NCBI GenBank assembly: GCA_902773455.1
Contig: CACYEW010000158.1
Coordinates: 1-13,700 of the forward strand
DNA from: an uncultured Ruminococcus sp.
Lineage (GTDB): Bacteria > Bacillota > Clostridia > Oscillospirales > CAG-272
Length of the DNA: 13,700 nt
Direction of reading: 5' to 3'
Shown here: piece by piece, positions 1-6,946 of the stretch
Position numbering within the stretch: position 1 is the stretch's first letter
Layout of the letters: each line of letters opens with the position of its first letter
Position numbers and translations under genes: made by a program
Notes under the pieces: generated by a model
Seen by the model: the letters and a program-made list of their open reading frames with translations, nothing else
The model's database searches: none
What the model was told of the DNA's origin: nothing

Positions 1-1113
1 GATCCGTATATGGAAGACTACTACGACTGCATAACGTGCAAAGAACTGCGTATGCTTTTCGAAGCGGAGCCTTCTTATATAACGCCGGACGAAGCGGGAC
101 TGCCGGAAGACAACGACACGATCTTCGTGTACGGAACGATTGGCGCATCGGAAGGCTCGTACCTTGCGAACACGAAAGGTTCGCTTGACGGCAAACAGGT
201 CATCGCCTATGACAAAAACAAGAATATTCTCGGCATAACGCTGACGAACGAAAGCGGAGGCTTTTTCATAAAGATCGACATATCCGAACTTGAAAAAGGC
301 GATAGAGGGTTTGTAAAAATCAGCGTTTCGGTCGAAGAAGGGCATGACTTTTTGAACGGCCGTCACGGAGAAATATACGTGTCCTGGTTCGGCGGCGTAC
401 TCGGCAAAACGTCCGTTGATATGGGATACTGCGACAGAGCGACGGCAAAAGTGCCGCAGAACGTTATGTATAACCGAAACGATCCGTGGATAATGGGCGA
501 AATGACGCTCGGGAGAATGGGAGGCGGCAGTCTTTATATCGATACGGCCGACGTTACCGAAGAAGGCACTGTATACAAAGCTTTCAATATATTCTCTGCA
601 TTACCTATGAATGTGATCGGTACAAAACAACGTGCGGAGATAACCGTGAGCGGCGACGTAAAGCTGTTATCCGATGCGGAATATGAGCGGGAAATCACCG
701 GGCAGTGGCCGGAGACGGATCATGACTTTTCGTTTATTCTGCCGGATGGCGGAAGCGGGACCGTTCTGATATACAACTATGAAAAAACTGACGGCGGTGC
801 CGAAAAACCCGGTGAAAGTATCGTGATGATACGCCTGATCTCAGCCGGAGGACTGCTTCATATCTACAGAGAATATGTTCATACAGCGGCAGGCGAAGCG
901 TCGGTCAAAAGCGCAATTACCCGATATGAAGGTCTGGCAGCCGAAACGGCGTCCGAAGACTATGCCGCGCAGATCGTGATGATGTATGCGGAGGCGTACC
1001 GGTTGAAACACAGTTTGGAAAGCCTTGACGAGTATCATTCGGAAAGACTCGCAGAGATCGAAAGCAGGCTTTTGTCTTACGGGATAGCGGCTCCGGAAAT
1101 CCCGTCCGCCTGA
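1..1113 (+). CDS. C-terminal part of an unrecognised protein, 5' end outside the window
   Basis: The reading frame is open from the first base (it reads Asp-Pro-Tyr before the first Met at position 10) and ends with TGA at 1111-1113. At least 370 residues are therefore the C-terminal part of a longer protein, and the Met at position 10 has no ribosome-binding site in view. The first 120 or so residues look rich in beta strand, with alternating hydrophobic stretches and Gly/Asn turns. The last 60 residues look helical and charged. I see no membrane segment, sorting signal or catalytic motif that I recognise, and I do not assign a family. The gene stands alone on the plus strand here and converges on the oxidoreductase gene. 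A strong hairpin terminator follows the stop by 18 bases. That the stretch is coding is fairly sure; its function is unknown. Confidence 0.75.
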   Translation, partial: DPYMEDYYDCITCKELRMLFEAEPSYITPDEAGLPEDNDTIFVYGTIGASEGSYLANTKGSLDGKQVIAYDKNKNILGITLTNESGGFFIKIDISELEKGDRGFVKISVSVEEGHDFLNGRHGEIYVSWFGGVLGKTSVDMGYCDRATAKVPQNVMYNRNDPWIMGEMTLGRMGGGSLYIDTADVTEEGTVYKAFNIFSALPMNVIGTKQRAEITVSGDVKLLSDAEYEREITGQWPETDHDFSFILPDGGSGTVLIYNYEKTDGGAEKPGESIVMIRLISAGGLLHIYREYVHTAAGEASVKSAITRYEGLAAETASEDYAAQIVMMYAEAYRLKHSLESLDEYHSERLAEIESRLLSYGIAAPEIPSA

Positions 1114-1131
1114 TTTAAGCAAATCAAAAAG

Positions 1132-1167
1132 CCGTTTGAGCGCTGACGCGCCCAAACGGTTTTTTTT
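1132..1167. terminator. Bidirectional rho-independent terminator between convergent genes
   Basis: The arms CCGTTTG (1132-1138) and CAAACGG (1153-1159) pair exactly. An A/C mismatch (1139/1152) follows, then a second paired segment GCGC/GCGC (1140-1143 with 1148-1151) around a TGAC loop. Eight T residues follow on the plus strand (1160-1167). On the other strand the hairpin is followed, after one base, by five T residues (the complement of 1126-1130). It therefore suits both the plus-strand gene ending at 1113 and the minus-strand gene ending at 1179. Confidence 0.9.
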
Positions 1168-1178
1168 ATGAACGTTTA

Positions 1179-2228
1179 TTATTTCAGTACGAGATAAGGA
1201 TAAGTATCGTTGAATTCGATCTCTACCTTACGGTTTTCTTTTATGCTCTTGACGCTGGCGAGGACCATTGCGATGCTCTTGATGTTGTCTTTGCACTCGG
1301 TGCCGGCTTTTCTGCCGGTCTTGAGGGCGTCGAACATATCTTCAAGCGCGCCGTCGTGTTGGTCGCGTACGGTCTCGGGTCTCTTGATCGTGCCGCTGAT
1401 ATACGGGATGCCCTTGAAGAAATCGCCCGAATGCTCCGTATACTCGTAATGAGCGTCGCCGAAGCCGTCCCAGACTATCGAGCCGCGTTCGCAGTTGACG
1501 CGCCATACGTTATCCCACGAGGTATAGCAGCCTTCCGCTCCGTTATAACCGCGGAACGAATATATACAGCCGTTGTCGAATTCGAACACGGCGTCGCCCG
1601 CGCCGTCGCCGGTGTAGAGGCTGCCCTTCGGGTTGAAGCTGTGATAATGCACGGATTTCGGCGTGCCGTCAACGAGATATCTCGCGAGGTCGAAGCTGTG
1701 TATGTTGTTATCCTGAAGCTGAGGATATTCGAAGCGGTTTCTTATGCTCGCCATATCGGCGCAGACGAATATCTCGCCGCAGAGGTACGACGGAGCGCCC
1801 ATGACGCCCGACAGAACGAGCTCTCTGATCTTCTTGACCTGCTCGATGTAGCGGCGGTTCTGCATTACGATATAGCGGTGACCGGTCTCGTCGACGGCTT
1901 TGAGCATATCGTTGACTTGATCGACCGTGAAGCCCATCGGTTTTTCGCCGAGCACGTCGTAACCGGCGCGCAGAGCCGCGGTAACGATATCGTGGTGAAC
2001 GGTGACGTAGGTAAGGTCGATTATCAGATTTCCCTTCTCTTTTGCGATAGCTTCTTCGAGGCTGTCGTAGATCGGGCAGGTGAAATTATATCTCTTCTGA
2101 TAATTCTCGGCTCTTGCCGGGTTCTTTTCGACTATTGCGATTATTTCGCAGTCGTCTCTTTTCATGATGTGGTCGAGCCATCTGAAAGCGATGTCGCCGC
2201 AGCCGGCGAATATGATCCTGAATTTCAT
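1179..2228 (-). CDS. Gfo/Idh/MocA family NAD(P)-dependent oxidoreductase
   Basis: This 349-residue protein has the usual length and layout of a Gfo/Idh/MocA dehydrogenase. An N-terminal Rossmann fold carries the nucleotide-binding loop GCGDIA (residues 9-14). The family EKP motif lies at 95-97, with Lys96 the usual catalytic lysine. A D-x3-H pattern (Asp173, His177) followed by FDLARYL matches the substrate-site motif of the C-terminal alpha/beta domain. Members oxidise or reduce sugars, inositols and related polyols with NAD(P); the substrate cannot be read from sequence. The start is ATG with GGAGG (complement of 2235-2239) six bases upstream. It is the last gene of the minus-strand run, 17 bases after the isomerase-like gene, and ends at the bidirectional terminator. 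The pairing with a xylose-isomerase-like TIM barrel is common in sugar or inositol catabolic operons and supports a joint pathway. Confidence 0.9.
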   Translation of the reverse strand: MKFRIIFAGCGDIAFRWLDHIMKRDDCEIIAIVEKNPARAENYQKRYNFTCPIYDSLEEAIAKEKGNLIIDLTYVTVHHDIVTAALRAGYDVLGEKPMGFTVDQVNDMLKAVDETGHRYIVMQNRRYIEQVKKIRELVLSGVMGAPSYLCGEIFVCADMASIRNRFEYPQLQDNNIHSFDLARYLVDGTPKSVHYHSFNPKGSLYTGDGAGDAVFEFDNGCIYSFRGYNGAEGCYTSWDNVWRVNCERGSIVWDGFGDAHYEYTEHSGDFFKGIPYISGTIKRPETVRDQHDGALEDMFDALKTGRKAGTECKDNIKSIAMVLASVKSIKENRKVEIEFNDTYPYLVLK

Positions 2229-2245
2229 ATAGGTCCTCCGTTTAT

Positions 2246-3088
2246 TTAAATATATTTTTTCAGCATTTCAAGCGACGGGGCGGCCGCGGCGGCGTGAAGC
2301 CCGCCCATGACCTTTGCTCTGTAGCCCCACGATTCGAATTCGACGCTCGCCGTACCTTCGTATCCGATCTCTTTGAGCGCGTCGAAGAAGCCTTTGAAAT
2401 CAACGCAGCCTTCTTCGAGCAGCGGGAATACGAATTTGCCCGGCTCAGCTATACCGACCGCGTCTTTTACGTGAACGTGGAATATCTTTTTGCCCCAGCT
2501 CTTTACGATAAACGCCGCGTCGGTATTGCCGTAAAGCACGTCGTGCGACGGGTCGAGGTTGACGCCGAGAAAATCCGATCCGTAATGATTTACGAGGAAC
2601 TGATTCGTGTAGAAATCGTGCGCGAGCATGCCCCAAACGTTTTCCACGGCGATCTTCACGCCGAGCTTTTCGGCGACGGGAAGTATCTCGTCAAACGAGG
2701 CGAAAACCTTTGCCCACGCGTCGGTCATGCTTATTTGCGCTCCGACCCTGATCGAATCGGGCATCCACGGCACGGGGCCCGTGAACAGGTTCACCACATC
2801 GACGCCGATATCGGCGGCGCGCCTGATCTGTTCGACCGTTATTTTCACGCTGTCTTTTCTCTGCTGCTCGTCAAGCGTAACGTAATCGTGCTGGGCGAGT
2901 ATTTCCGATATCGTGATACCGGATTTGTCGGCGGCGGCTCTGAAAGCCCTGCCGTCTTTGCCCTCTGCGAAAATGATATCGCCTATCAGTTCGACAGAGT
3001 CGTAACCCGTTTCTTTGATGAATGAACATAGCTTTTCCGGCTCCCAGCCGAGCATCTCGCCGTTTGCGAGAAAACCTTTTTTGATCAC
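2246..3088 (-). CDS. Sugar phosphate isomerase/epimerase-like TIM-barrel protein (AP endonuclease 2 fold)
   Basis: This 280-residue protein fits the xylose-isomerase-like TIM-barrel superfamily, which includes IolE, hydroxypyruvate isomerase and tagatose epimerase types. The probable metal-site residues are in the expected places: Glu149 in AVENVWG, Asp179 and His182 in NLDPSHD, His204/His206 in FHVHVKD and Glu250/Glu252 in SVEFES. Such enzymes isomerise, epimerise or dehydrate sugars and inositol derivatives using a divalent metal. The start codon is GTG (complement of 3086-3088), supported by the strong Shine-Dalgarno GGGAGGA (complement of 3096-3102) seven bases upstream. There is no ATG near the N terminus that would do better. 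The gene lies 19 bases after the dipeptidase gene and 17 bases before the oxidoreductase gene, so it is almost certainly cotranscribed. The exact substrate is unknown. Confidence 0.85.
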   Translation of the reverse strand: MIKKGFLANGEMLGWEPEKLCSFIKETGYDSVELIGDIIFAEGKDGRAFRAAADKSGITISEILAQHDYVTLDEQQRKDSVKITVEQIRRAADIGVDVVNLFTGPVPWMPDSIRVGAQISMTDAWAKVFASFDEILPVAEKLGVKIAVENVWGMLAHDFYTNQFLVNHYGSDFLGVNLDPSHDVLYGNTDAAFIVKSWGKKIFHVHVKDAVGIAEPGKFVFPLLEEGCVDFKGFFDALKEIGYEGTASVEFESWGYRAKVMGGLHAAAAAPSLEMLKKYI

Positions 3089-3107
3089 GGCTTTATCCTC
3101 CCGTTTA

Positions 3108-4085
3108 TTATATTATTTCGCGCAGTACGCGAAGCATGTTTTTGTAAAAAACCTTGTCTGCCTGATCTTCCGAAAGCCCTCTTTTGAGGAGCGCGTCGTA
3201 AAACAGCGGCATATACGACGGATCCTTAACCTCTATCGCGCGGTTGCTTATTCCGTCAAAATCGGTGCCGATGCCGACGCAGTCTTCTCCGCCGACCTTG
3301 ATGAAATGCAGAACGTGATCCGCCATATCGTCGGCCGTGACGAATTCCTTACCGGTCTTTACGAACGAGCGGCAGAAGTTTATCCCCGATACGCCGCCGT
3401 GCCCGGCGAGCGTGCGGATCATATCGTCGGTCAGATTTCTCGGGTGACCGCATATTTCACGGCAGTTGGAATGGCTTGCGACGAACGGACCTTTTACGGT
3501 ATCGGCTACGTCGTAAAACGTCTTGTCCGAAGCGTGCGAAACGTCGACGACCATATGAAGCTCTTTCATATATTCGACTATCTCTCTGCCCGTCTCGGTA
3601 AGCCCGTTTACCGTATCGGGTATCGACGGGTCGCCGTTCGCGCCCGATATATTCGGATGACCGAGGCTGTTTTTGTAGTTCCACGTTATGTTCATCAGCC
3701 TTGCGCCGCGGTCGTACAGCGCTTTCAGTTTTTCTTTACTGCCCTCGCAGCATTCGCCCTCTTCAAGGGTCAGAAGCGCCGAGAGCTTGCCCGCCGCCTC
3801 GTTTTTTTCTATATCGCCGTATTCGAGCACGGGAGCGATATAAGCGGCGTTTTTCTTCATTTCCTCGTCGTAAACGTCTATCAGGGCGTTCACGTATTCG
3901 TAAGGCTTGCCGCCGCAGCGGGGCAGATGCGTGAACATGGCGAAGCATTGAACGTAAGAACCGCCCCTGATGAGCTTCGGAATGTCTATATGGCAGTCGT
4001 TATCATAAAGCGAATACGGTTCGCCTTTGAGTTTTTTGTAATAAAGCTCCGCTATGGTATCGCAGTGCGTATCTATGTATTTCAT
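3108..4085 (-). CDS. Membrane dipeptidase family (M19, renal dipeptidase-like) metallopeptidase
   Basis: The protein is 325 residues from the chosen start, normal for bacterial M19 dipeptidases. The binuclear zinc ligands are all recognisable: His7 and Asp9 in DTHCDT, bridging Glu108 in LLTLEEGE, His184 in VDVSHAS and His205 in ASHSNCR. GIGTDFDG (271-278) is the conserved substrate-site loop. M19 enzymes cleave dipeptides, often with a D-residue at the C-terminal side. I see no signal peptide, so a cytoplasmic place is likely. The open frame extends upstream to 4163, but that would overlap the zinc-ribbon gene by 76 bases. The ATG at 4085 starts exactly at the conserved N-terminal motif and has AGGAA (complement of 4095-4099) nine bases upstream. 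It begins two bases after the stop of the zinc-ribbon gene, which suggests translational coupling. Confidence 0.92.
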   Translation of the reverse strand: MKYIDTHCDTIAELYYKKLKGEPYSLYDNDCHIDIPKLIRGGSYVQCFAMFTHLPRCGGKPYEYVNALIDVYDEEMKKNAAYIAPVLEYGDIEKNEAAGKLSALLTLEEGECCEGSKEKLKALYDRGARLMNITWNYKNSLGHPNISGANGDPSIPDTVNGLTETGREIVEYMKELHMVVDVSHASDKTFYDVADTVKGPFVASHSNCREICGHPRNLTDDMIRTLAGHGGVSGINFCRSFVKTGKEFVTADDMADHVLHFIKVGGEDCVGIGTDFDGISNRAIEVKDPSYMPLFYDALLKRGLSEDQADKVFYKNMLRVLREII

Positions 4086-4087
4086 TG

Positions 4088-5203
4088 TCAGCCGTTCCTG
4101 TTGAGCCAGAATATAAAGGCGATAAAAGCGAGTATGAGAAGTATGACGAGCGCGACTTTCCACGGCGAGATCGGCGTTTTGCCGGACGTTTTGCCCGTTT
4201 CGCCGTTCACCATGAAGTTGTAGATCTTTTCTTTGTATCTGAACGATGATATCCAGATCGGTACGAGCAGATACTTGTATTTGATCTCTGCAAAATCAGT
4301 CGCCATTTTCGATATGTCGGCGCGGTCGGCGTGATGCTCTCTCTTTACCTCTGCTTCGATATTGCGTTTAAGCAGCGCCGTGATGGAGGTCTTTGCCCTC
4401 TCCCATCCGTCTTTCAAGCCTACCGAGTATTTTTCGGCGGCGAAGCCGGCTATGTATTCGGGTTTGAAGATAACGTTATTGGCGGTGTCGAACGGCAAAA
4501 GGCCGTTGAACATCTTCGTATCGTATCTGTCGGTGGCGAGTACGGGATGATCGTCAATGAATTCGCGGTGGGTCCCGGAAACTCTGTACCAGTCTGTCGT
4601 CGTATGGGTATTGCCGTCGCTGTCGGTATACGTTCTGTCTATTCCGTATCTGCCGGAATACTCCGTAGTCGTATCGGTATCGAACGTCCACATCGGAACG
4701 TAGACGCCGGTGAAGCTGTCGGGCTGAGCGCTCTTTTTCGCCGCGCCGGGGCAGAACCATTTCTTTTTGATCCACGCCTTGAACTTTTCGCCCGCGGTCT
4801 TCTTATCGACCTTGAACGGAACGACGCCCGCCGGCTGCATGGTCTTTTTCGTATCGACCTCCATTACCTGGTTCGATCCGCAGTAAGGGCAGACGGACGA
4901 GAGCGTCAGCTCGTCGTATATCGTTTCACCGCCGCAGGATTTGCAGATTATCGTTTTGGTGCTTGCGCCCCAGTCGAAATTCTCCGTAAATTCCGCGTCC
5001 TCGAAATCCTGTTCGCAGGCGCAGGTCTGCTCTTCTTCATCCTGCTCGGGTTCTATATCGAATTCGGAATCGCAGTACGGACAATGGAGTCTGCCCGTCG
5101 CCGGATTGTAATCGAGCGTGCCGCCGCAGTTGCGGCATTTTTTATCGGTCTCTTTTCTGGTGTTGCCGAGAGTGTTGTTTTCGTTTTCCGCTTCGTAATC
5201 CAT
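4088..5203 (-). CDS. Double zinc-ribbon protein with C-terminal membrane anchor
   Basis: This 371-residue protein opens with two zinc ribbons. The first uses Cys23/Cys26 and Cys41/Cys44, the second Cys87/Cys90 and Cys105/Cys108. A strongly acidic linker with a CAC motif (61-63) lies between them. A middle domain of about 200 residues follows, containing the phrase VYVPMWTFD and a Tyr/Thr/Asp-rich stretch. The protein ends with a hydrophobic helix (about 348-367) and the short tail NRNG, so it is probably tail-anchored with the ribbons in the cytoplasm. Databases often give such proteins names like 'TFIIB-type zinc ribbon protein' or 'PriA-like', but no helicase motif is present. The plan resembles Bacillus subtilis YdjG, part of a membrane-stress gene group with PspA; this is from memory and unproven. 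The start has GGAGA (complement of 5211-5215) seven bases upstream. A perfect consensus promoter precedes it, making it the first gene of the run. Confidence 0.82.
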   Translation of the reverse strand: MDYEAENENNTLGNTRKETDKKCRNCGGTLDYNPATGRLHCPYCDSEFDIEPEQDEEEQTCACEQDFEDAEFTENFDWGASTKTIICKSCGGETIYDELTLSSVCPYCGSNQVMEVDTKKTMQPAGVVPFKVDKKTAGEKFKAWIKKKWFCPGAAKKSAQPDSFTGVYVPMWTFDTDTTTEYSGRYGIDRTYTDSDGNTHTTTDWYRVSGTHREFIDDHPVLATDRYDTKMFNGLLPFDTANNVIFKPEYIAGFAAEKYSVGLKDGWERAKTSITALLKRNIEAEVKREHHADRADISKMATDFAEIKYKYLLVPIWISSFRYKEKIYNFMVNGETGKTSGKTPISPWKVALVILLILAFIAFIFWLNRNG

Positions 5204-5232
5204 TTTTATCTCTCCGGTTTTTATTTTATTTG

Positions 5233-5261
5233 ATTATATCATCTATTATCCGCTTTGTCAA
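5233..5261 (-). promoter_or_regulatory. Perfect-consensus housekeeping sigma factor promoter for the zinc-ribbon gene
   Basis: Read on the minus strand, TTGACA (complement of 5256-5261) is followed by exactly 17 bases and then TATAAT (complement of 5233-5238). Both hexamers match the consensus at all six positions. The -10 box ends 29 bases upstream of the zinc-ribbon start codon at 5203, leaving room for a short leader with its ribosome-binding site. It should drive the four-gene run down to 1179, separately from any readthrough from the TIR genes. Confidence 0.9.
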
Positions 5262-5264
5262 GCG
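5251..5264. repeat. Small inverted repeat overlapping the -35 box, possible operator
   Basis: CGCTT (5251-5255) and AAGCG (5260-5264) are exact reverse complements separated by four bases. The -35 hexamer at 5256-5261 lies in the middle of the repeat. The position would suit a repressor site, but arms of five bases can occur by chance and no known operator is recognised. Confidence 0.35.
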
Positions 5265-5287
5265 TTACGCGTTCAAAAAGAGAATTT

Positions 5288-6946
5288 CTATTCGATCGGA
5301 GCGCTGCCGACGTATATCGTTTCGACCTCTTCGACTTTGCCGGAGCCTTCGAACGAACGGGCGAAAGCCACGGTGTTTTCAAAAGTGCCGAGGCTGTACC
5401 AGCCGAAATTTTCGGCGAAAGCGACTCTGATCAGCCCGTCGTTATGAAGATCGCCGCCGTTATACGTATATGCGCCGCCGATCCAGATGCCGAGCGTGCC
5501 GCGGACGGTATATACGCCCGATTCCTGTATGAACTCGTTGCCGCGCTCAAGCTCGTGTATGCCGCCTTTTTCGACCGTGAACGTTTTGTGATTGTGAGTT
5601 TCTTTCATACCGCCGCTGAGAAAGCCTCCGTTCTCCACGGTGACGCTGCCGTAATTATGATATTTCGCCATTCCGGTCTCCCAGCTGCCGCGTATCGAAA
5701 TATCTCCGTAGTTAGTGAAATCGAACGAGTCGCCGGATACGCGGCAGTCGGCTCTTACGGTGAGAGAATCGCCTGCCGGTACGGTGATCGCCGTTCCCCG
5801 CGCAACGCGGATGAGATGTACGTTTTCGTCTTCGAGCGCGTTTCTGAAGCTTTCGTAACCGTCGACGAGCCTGTCGATATAAACTATCTCATACGGAACG
5901 GCAGACGCGTCGATGCCGGCGTCTTCAAGCGTATATCTGTTCGTTACGAGCTTTTTGAACGACGGCATGGCGGAAAGCTCTTCAAAGCCGCCGGTCACGT
6001 TCGTATCTGTCAGATACAGCGTTTCAAGAGACGTCAGAGCGCTTATACCGGTTAAAGACGTACCGAAGCCGTCGGGATCTTCGTTATCCGGTCCGTGCTG
6101 ATACGAGAGATCGAGCACCTTCAGTTTTGAAAAGCACGAGATCTGCGATACGTCGCGTATCATGTTGCCGCAGAGCGAAAGCTCCGTAAGATTTATCAGT
6201 TCCCTGAATTCAGACGCGTCTCCGATCGCGCCCCGTCCGGTGAATTCGCCTGCGACCGGCAGATAAAGTACGGACGGTCCGTCGTTAGTCAGCGCGCCCG
6301 CTTCGAACGCTCCGTCCTTTTCGAGATTTTTATAAAGTCTGTCGCCGTAAATATACACGGCTCTTACCGAATTCACTCCCCCGGAAAGTCCGAGCCTGCC
6401 GAGGAGCGAATCCGGATCTATCTTTTTGCCGGAAAACGGGTTGAACACGGCGAGCATAACTCCGGCAAGCACAGCGAGAAGCGCGGCGAGCGCGAGGAAT
6501 ACGACCGTCCTTTTCGCCGCTTTTTTCTGCTCGGGCGTGACTTTCGCTGCGGTAAGCGACGGCGACGAGGCAACGGCCTCGGCAAGCTCTTCGCAGGAGC
6601 CGTATTTTTCTCTTTGCGCCCACTGACAGGAGCCGAGCAAAAGCGACAGCTCCTCCGGCAGGTCTGTCCGTTCGAGCATCACCGGAATGACCGGTCTGCC
6701 CGTACCGACCGCCGCGGCGGCGGCCTTTTCAGCGGCGCCGCCGGTTTTTCCGAAGATCAGAACGAACGCGGCGGCTTTTGACAGAACACGGCGGTCTCTT
6801 TTGTCAAATGACGAAGTATAATAGACCTTATACCGCTCTGACAGAGCGTTTACGATCACAGCCGCGCGGTCTTTGTCGCTTTCGGGATAAACCGCGAACA
6901 TTATGGGTTCGCGGTTTTCAGAGTAAGGCTTTTTCATTTTTCTCAC
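5288..6946 (-). CDS. Degenerate TIR-like, transmembrane, leucine-rich-repeat protein with beta-solenoid-like C terminus
   Basis: This 552-residue protein has four parts: a TIR-like domain (about 14-125), one hydrophobic helix (about 146-168) preceded by KKAAKR, leucine-rich-repeat segments (about 250-335), and a C-terminal extension (about 376-548). The extension has recurring strand-turn units such as NYGDISIRG, NYGSVTVENGG and HNHKTFTVEKGG, which look like a beta-solenoid. Charge around the helix predicts the TIR inside the cell and the repeats outside. It is a paralogue of the neighbouring TIR protein: VNSVRAVYIYGD here matches LNTRSVYLCGD there. At the place of the neighbour's catalytic Glu, simple alignment gives Ala in a run of alanines, so NADase activity is doubtful. 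The start shown is GTG at 6946, overlapping the upstream stop by four bases. ATG at 6937 is an alternative, as neither has a strong ribosome-binding site. The function is unknown; a sensor or surface-binding role is inferred. Confidence 0.85.
   Translation of the reverse strand: MRKMKKPYSENREPIMFAVYPESDKDRAAVIVNALSERYKVYYTSSFDKRDRRVLSKAAAFVLIFGKTGGAAEKAAAAAVGTGRPVIPVMLERTDLPEELSLLLGSCQWAQREKYGSCEELAEAVASSPSLTAAKVTPEQKKAAKRTVVFLALAALLAVLAGVMLAVFNPFSGKKIDPDSLLGRLGLSGGVNSVRAVYIYGDRLYKNLEKDGAFEAGALTNDGPSVLYLPVAGEFTGRGAIGDASEFRELINLTELSLCGNMIRDVSQISCFSKLKVLDLSYQHGPDNEDPDGFGTSLTGISALTSLETLYLTDTNVTGGFEELSAMPSFKKLVTNRYTLEDAGIDASAVPYEIVYIDRLVDGYESFRNALEDENVHLIRVARGTAITVPAGDSLTVRADCRVSGDSFDFTNYGDISIRGSWETGMAKYHNYGSVTVENGGFLSGGMKETHNHKTFTVEKGGIHELERGNEFIQESGVYTVRGTLGIWIGGAYTYNGGDLHNDGLIRVAFAENFGWYSLGTFENTVAFARSFEGSGKVEEVETIYVGSAPIE

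Noticed and set aside
4086..4163. Longer N terminus of the M19 dipeptidase.
   Set aside because: It would overlap the zinc-ribbon gene by 76 bases and adds a basic stretch with no family match; the conserved protein begins at the ATG at 4085.
3015..4223. A 402-codon plus-strand open frame, and similar long plus-strand frames at 1356-2249, 4331-5233, 5255-6055 and 7312-8190.
   Set aside because: Each is opposite a well-supported minus-strand gene, has no good ribosome-binding site and shows no recognisable domain.
5262..5290. A terminator after the second TIR gene, suggested by five T residues at its 3' side.
   Set aside because: Only a four-pair stem (AGAA/TTCT with a one-base loop) could form before the T-run; it is too weak.
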